The notes under the pieces: model-generated
Seen by the model: the letters and a program-made list of their open reading frames with translations, nothing else
What the model was told of the DNA's origin: nothing
Database searches by the model: none
Shown: piece by piece, positions 43,251 to 47,923 of the stretch
How the letters are laid out: each line of letters opens with the position of its first letter
Position numbering within the stretch: the stretch's first letter is position 1
NCBI RefSeq assembly: GCF_000006405.1
Contig: NW_003202385.1
Span: 343,743-391,665, forward strand
DNA: 47,923 nt
Direction of reading: 5' to 3'
DNA from: Perkinsus marinus ATCC 50983
Taxonomy: Eukaryota > Perkinsozoa > Perkinsida > Perkinsidae
Made by a program: the position numbers and the translations under genes

Positions 43251-45268
43251 ATGCTTGCTCGTCGTACGCGTCGTCATCTTTTCAATGTATCAGCGTTATC
43301 CAGCACTCCAACTCCTATTGTTGCCAGACCACCTACATATCACGGCATTGAGCCATCCTCTGTAGAGGTGAATACTCACGGCCAGACGTGAACAGGACAT
43401 CTCCCTCTCAGCTGGTGAGAGCCCCCAGGCTCTCGGTATTGCCGCCGCTGGACACCCTAGAGTTTGGGAAGAGGTTTTCGGATCATATGCTCGAGATTGA
43501 CTACAATATGGCTACTGGATGGGCGAAGGTAGTGGGAATAATTTCGCGGTGCAGCGGTCATGGTCACGGGTTTAGCCACGGATAATGCCGATGGGGGACA
43601 TCAAGGTGCATCCAGCATCTCCTGTATTGCATTATGCAGTAGGCTGCTTCGAAGGACTGAAAGTGTAGATGTTATTATTATTTTCATACCATATTTTTCG
43701 CAAATCATGGAGCGCAGATATAGAGTGCCAGAGGGCATCAGAGAGTTTCGTCTGTCTAGTAACATTGCGCGTTTCGCCAATTCCATCCGGCGTAGTGCTA
43801 TGGCTGACCTCACCAAACAGGATGAGAAAGCTATGTAGTGTCGCAAGGGCGTCCATAATGTCCACCAGTTTGGAGAGTAGATACGACCTCATCAGAGAGC
43901 TGGTATTAATTGACGAGCACATGATACCGTCAGAGCCGGGTTATTCCCTCTATATTCGCCCGACATGCATTGGAACCCAAGTAGGCCTGGTCATAGTCAC
44001 TGGCACGGTCATGGTCCAATCATGGCAGGCCATATTAGGAGTATTGCCTCCTACTGATGCCAAGTTGTTCGTCATTAGCAGTCCTGTCGGACCGTAGTGT
44101 TGTCGAGGCTGCTGCTGTTGATGATGTGATGCCTCGTGGGATGATAGGTATTATAAGTCTGGATTCAAACCAGTGTCGCTACTAGCATCTAGCAAGGCTG
44201 TTAGGGCTTGGCCTGGAGGTAACGTTATTATGGACGATCGTAGTACCGCCATATTTGGACTAGGCACGGGTGCTCAGAAGGTCGGGGGTAATTACGGACC
44301 AACGCTCTTACCGCTGCGGGAAGCAGTGAGTGTGCTCATGCTGAGCGTGTCGTGTTAGCAGCGGTGATGTTATGCAGATCGAGATGGGGTATTCACAAAT
44401 ACTATGGTTACTCCCGACCGACTCGTCGGCTGAGGACTACTATGTAACGGAGGTTGGTAATAGCTGGCTGGATAGGGTTCAGTGTTGTGGATGCATCTTG
44501 CGTTATGAAGGTACTATGAATCTGTTCTTGGTGTTCCGTACTCCTGATGGTATGGAAGTGGTGACACCACCGTTGAGTGATGTGATACTACCAGGAATCA
44601 CCAGAGACTCGGTATGGACTATAAAGTCTGTTTGCCGGGAGTTGAACCTGCTACCTCTGGGATGAGAGCGCAGCGCTCTACCGCTTGAAGGGTTTATTGA
44701 TAGTGTTTTCAGGCGCTTCAAGTTTTGAGGTCCGAGGGGGCTCCCCGTGGCATAGAGGTATCAGAGAGGCATGTAACCATAAACGAGGTCATCGCTGCCT
44801 ATGAGGCCGGCAATCTCCTCGAAGTCTTTGGTAATAGCTTCCATTCGACCGTGGGGCGGCGACGTTTATTCATATCGGCTGCTCAAAGTCTGCATCCGCG
44901 ATTAGAGTATGCTGTCTAGGAAATTGATATGTCCTTCTCGTGATGTGGTAGGTACGGGGACAGCAGCTATTGTGTGTCCAGTTGATTTGATCAACTTCAA
45001 AGGAAAGGATATCCATGTATGACGCTCCTCGACGCTCCTCTTCTACTACACTTGAGTCCCTAGCAGATACCAGTGGACAATCAAGTTGGGACCGGGCCTA
45101 TCTGCAAGTTTGTTTTGGACACCGTACGTGGTAGAGGCATGTGTGAATCTACTCCTGGTCGCGACTCAGATTCAAGAAGCTCAGAGAGGATTAGGAGTGT
45201 TTGGTGAGAAGTGGTCAACACTGTGGACCCAGGATATGCGTATAACGCAAAGTCCTGTAAATTTCTAG
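43251..45268 (+). CDS. BCAT: mitochondrial branched-chain amino acid aminotransferase, 14 exons
   Basis: This PLP enzyme interconverts leucine, isoleucine or valine with their 2-oxo acids using glutamate and 2-oxoglutarate. Exons: 43251-43367, 43412-43528, 43576-43662, 43713-43834, 43869-43980, 44029-44093, 44148-44218, 44264-44325, 44378-44456, 44511-44611, 44713-44830, 44952-45016, 45067-45123, 45170-45268, for 423 residues. All phases match, and one intron is only 34 nt. Class IV motifs are in order: GKRFSDHMLEIDYN, LHYAVGCFEGLK, GYSLYIRPTCIGTQ, VISSPVGPYY, RAWPGGTGAQKVGGNYGP (PLP lysine in QKVGGNY), TEVGTMNLFLVF, VILPGITRDS, FGTGTAAIVCPVDLI. The N terminus MLARRTRRHLFNVSALSS is an arginine-rich amphipathic mitochondrial presequence. 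The final exon boundaries are the least certain. Confidence 0.93.
44632..44702 (-). pseudogene. tRNA-like sequence filling a BCAT intron
   Basis: The 101-nt intron at 44612-44712 is mostly a tRNA-like sequence on the minus strand. GGTAGAGCGCTGCGCTCTCA resembles the D-arm/anticodon region, and GCAGGTTCAACTCC is a B-box. The acceptor and part of the T stem do not pair. It overlaps a perfect 7+1+7 palindrome (44665-44679). Confidence 0.5.
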
Positions 45269-45300
45269 TAGTACCATAGCGCTGCCGTCCGCCACCACGT

Positions 45301-45588
45301 TTAGCTGCCTTTCTTCCTCCCAGGTACGCCGATGTTTGCCACCAATACACCCAAGCGTAACTTTTTAACGTCCTGTACTATTCTCATTATTAATAGTCTA
45401 TGTTGGTCTAATGCGAATGCCGATCTCGCATCCTCATCATCATCATTGCTCCTCCTCCTGCTGCTGCTACGCCATCGGCGGCGACACCGCAGGCTATAGT
45501 ACATGAGTTTTCTAACTTGAGCTCCATTTTTGAGGGTGGCCACTACCGTGTTGCGTATGGATAGTCTAATCGATACAACGTCGTGCAT
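45301..45588 (-). CDS. possible small Sm-like protein
   Basis: A minus-strand frame of 95 residues. The start (RLSIRNTVVATLKNGAQV) resembles an Sm1 motif (v-x-v-x-LKNG), and a later piece (ALDQHRLLIMRIVQDVKKL) resembles the segment that follows it in Sm/LSm proteins. A basic low-complexity stretch between them could be an intron. No third motif with RG was found. It may be a real LSm gene with unresolved introns or a coincidence. Confidence 0.2.
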   Translation of the reverse strand: MHDVVSIRLSIRNTVVATLKNGAQVRKLMYYSLRCRRRWRSSSRRRSNDDDEDARSAFALDQHRLLIMRIVQDVKKLRLGVLVANIGVPGRKKGS

Positions 45589-45923
45589 CTAGACGCTTTT
45601 AGAGGTGTTATGACGGTTTTCCAATGTCCGTTGAGTTAACGAAATATCGTCTGATCTCACGTCGAACGTAAGATTAGTAACAGTTTAAAGATCTATAGAA
45701 GTTCAATCGTAGCAGACTAACATACTAGCTTGACGGTAGATACTCAGCTCCATCACAATTCTACGACAACTATGGAGGACGACAATCTTTTGTGTCTTCG
45801 AGTGACCGCAACATTCTCACTTCTCATTATCAAAATCCGTGGAATCCAAGACAGTGTAAACGCCACCACCGTTGACTGACGTAGCAATAACCAGAGATTT
45901 GGTATGGAATTCGCATAATATCC

Positions 45924-45970
45924 ATCTACCGGGATTTGAACCTGCGACTATTGAGGATTAGGAGGCATTG
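45924..45970 (-). pseudogene. tRNA-like fragment
   Basis: The minus strand carries GCAGGTTCAAATCCCGGTAG, a good B-box and T-loop, after AATCCTCAATAGTC. It is too short before the T arm for a full tRNA. Confidence 0.4.
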
Positions 45971-46153
45971 CAGTGGATCTTCTGTGTACCGTGTTGTTGT
46001 TTATGCGTGCTCCTCCAAGTGTTGATGGGACGTATGCGTTCTGTATAAGAAACTGAACCCTCGTTAGTTTCCCCGATTGAATACTTGTTTACTCCTATTG
46101 TCAATCATCACAAGACCTTAGGTAATATCTATGGTAGAGTTTTTACTACTATA

Positions 46154-47923
46154 ATGTCTAGCCGCCAGCCTCTGGTCGCTTTGGTTGTCGAGGAGAGGTC
46201 CGCCATCACACCTGTTGGTGGTCGGCCGTCAGTCTGTGCGTCCTATTCTCACCACCGAGCGAAGACTGTTATCCTCATCTGCTTCCTCATTGGCTGTCTC
46301 CTGGCGGCAGGAGTGACGTGGAAATATCCTTTATATATCCAAGGTGACACCTAAAACGAAGCTCTAGTCATCGTCACCATGACCTCTGTCGCAGAGGTGT
46401 ACACAACAACGTTGCTTAGGTGGTCTTCTGGCCAGCACCACTACCCAAGCAGCATCCCAGAGTGGTGGTGATGACTCCTTCACTATCCTCAGCGTTAAAG
46501 TTGCGGTCTATACTGCTCTGGCCATTATATGCCTCACCACGTTAACGATAGGAGGCCTGGCTTTTACCGCTAAAGTAAGCTATTGCTCGCCACACGTTCT
46601 ATAGGAATCGAACTCGGTAGTGACGTCTCCTACTTCAGTGCTTGTCAACGCGTCAAAGTGGAGTAGGTCGATTCATCCGAATAGCCTCTCCTGAGATCCT
46701 CCTATATACCTGCGGTATGGTGTGCCTATATTCTGCTGCTGCTATCAACTTAGCCATACCAAGGTAGCACTCGTAACATCAGTCACTGATGTGGGCGTCG
46801 CCTTAGGCTGTTCGGGGCTATCATCAACCTAGTATCGGTGCCCTCTACCATGATCCCTGCTGCTGACAAGCGTGCTCGCCTCAACGAGGAGGCTATGGAG
46901 CTGCTCATCTGTCTGGTGTTATCGAATGTCTTCAGTGGAGGTAGAGCGGCTTACCTCAGTGTTGCCGGAGAGCGCATTGTAGCCCGACTAAGGTGGGGGC
47001 GGACGGCCCTTCCTAAGTAGCATGATCATGCCCCGTGTATGTTGCTTAGGAAGGACCTCTTCTCCAACCTTCTGCGCCAAGAGGTTGCCATGTATGACGA
47101 GACGAAGTCAGGCGAGCTCACCAGTAGACTTTCCAACGACGTTACGGTAGCAGTCGTAGCTGCCATTCCTCCGAAGACTCCATCCTTGGCCTTAGACCCT
47201 ACAAGATGCCTTGACCGTGAACCTCTCTGTGGGTGTCCGCTCTCTCGCCGCCGTAATTGGTGGTACCATCATCCTCTTCGTGATATCTACTCGACTAACT
47301 CTTGTAAGTGGCGAAAGATCGGCCTGGCGTAGTCCTGTCGTGGTTTATGCTGGCAGGCAGTGTTAGAATATCATTTGCTCAGGAGTTTCCTTACTCGAAA
47401 TACAAGTTTACATACAAACTTGTGTAGAAGTGTACGGAAACCAATGAGAATTTCCAGAAATTCCCTCAGAATTTTGATATTCTCCCCCTACACTGTGGTG
47501 GTCCGATTCAGATGATGCTGTCGGTGATTCCGCTAGCGGCCATCGCTACTATGGTATACGCCAAATTTGTAGAGCAGCTGTCGAAAGACTACCAGAAGGA
47601 GCTGGCCTCGTCCACTGAAGTAGCGAGTGAAGCTCTGAGTAACATTCGCGTTGTGAAGACGTTCCCTCGAGGGGAGGCTAAGGCCGAGACTCGGTACCAC
47701 ACCTTTGACGAATCATCTCAAGGCTGTGTACAGGTACTCCCATCATATAGATAGGAGCTATGCTATCGGGGTTAAGAAGTCGTTTGGTCTAGGAGGCTTC
47801 GGCTGGGTGGTGGGTATTATGATATATGTGTCGATGACAGGCGTGGTGTGGTATGGTGCTGGCCTGGTCCTCAGTGGAGACATGCTCCCTGGTCAAACTA
47901 CTACCATAAGGCTGTTTGTGTGT
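46154..47923 (+). CDS. ABCB-type half-transporter, N-terminal part (runs off the window)
   Basis: Membrane domain of an ABC exporter of the TAP/MDL type. Exons: 46154-46343, 46420-46574, 46696-46763, 46807-46992, 47050-47146, 47196-47303 and 47512 onward, with GT-AG introns of 43-208 nt in matching phase. The two N-terminal hydrophobic helices ([18 protein letters not shown] and [19 protein letters not shown]) precede the core. Diagnostic segments are [70 protein letters not shown] and [17 protein letters not shown]. The nucleotide-binding domain lies beyond the window. The frame shifts by one base near 47717-47724: HTFDESS is followed in another frame by [16 protein letters not shown]. That is either a sequencing error, a real lesion, or an exon boundary I could not place. 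Confidence 0.88.
46776..46792. repeat. 8+1+8 hairpin inside a 43-nt ABC transporter intron
   Basis: ACATCAGT-C-ACTGATGT occupies the middle of the intron 46764-46806. The first intron of the same gene holds ACCTCTG-TCG-CAGAGGT (46382-46398), and the 208-nt intron holds ACAAGTTT-ACATAC-AAACTTGT (47402-47423). Confidence 0.9.

Larger units (their letters stand above)
45269..46153. other. intergenic stretch between BCAT and the ABC transporter
   Basis: No firm gene. It contains the weak Sm-like frame at 45301-45588 and a tRNA-like fragment at 45924-45970. Confidence 0.4.

Noticed and set aside
44632-46650. Calling the B-box sequences functional tRNAs
   Set aside because: Acceptor and T stems do not pair and arms are missing, unlike the intact tRNA-Val at 37291-37363.
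1-47923. CRISPR arrays, operons or ribosome binding sites
   Set aside because: The window is eukaryotic with spliceosomal introns; repeats are palindromes and dispersed copies, not regularly spaced identical units.

Overview
This window comes from a eukaryotic nuclear genome, most likely a Perkinsus-like alveolate (inference). Three things point there. There is a P4-type ATPase fused to a guanylyl cyclase, an architecture known from apicomplexans, ciliates and their relatives. Genes are dense and cut by many very short GT-AG introns, mostly 34-60 nt. There is also a family of secreted pepsin-like proteases. The genes read with the standard code.

Layout. 0.35-3.46 kb: two convergent aspartic protease genes forming the arms of a 1.4 kb inverted repeat. 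3.5-6.3 kb: gene-free, with tandem, CGTAA-rich and hairpin sequence. 6.3-7.9 kb: mitochondrial ribosomal protein bL19. 8.3-15 kb: a 1.4 kb direct duplication carrying exons of an alanine-rich helical protein, with a small secreted-protein gene between the copies. 16-18 kb: a Ser/Pro-rich coiled-coil gene. 19.9-30.5 kb, minus strand: the ATPase-guanylyl cyclase, which I reconstruct as about 21 exons and about 2,430 residues. 32-32.9 kb: remnants of a second copy of that gene. 33.3-33.8 kb, minus: ribosomal protein eL28. 34.7-36.1 kb, plus: a UBE2S-type E2 enzyme. 36.3-41.6 kb, plus: a DNAAF9-type dynein assembly factor with an antisense tRNA-Val(CAC) inside one intron. 43.3-45.3 kb, plus: a mitochondrial branched-chain aminotransferase (14 exons, 423 residues). 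46.2 kb to the end, plus: the N-terminal part of an ABCB half-transporter.

The genes look like unrelated housekeeping and signalling loci rather than a functional cluster. The cyclase would provide cGMP signalling at membranes, and DNAAF9 would serve the flagella of a zoospore.

The most unusual feature is structural. The non-coding DNA, including many introns, is studded with perfect inverted repeats whose arms are separated by one nucleotide or a few. In two places a duplicated locus shows the state without the hairpin, and the hairpin is an insertion copied from its immediate neighbourhood in inverted orientation. This suggests an active template-switch process that makes palindromes and may shape introns.
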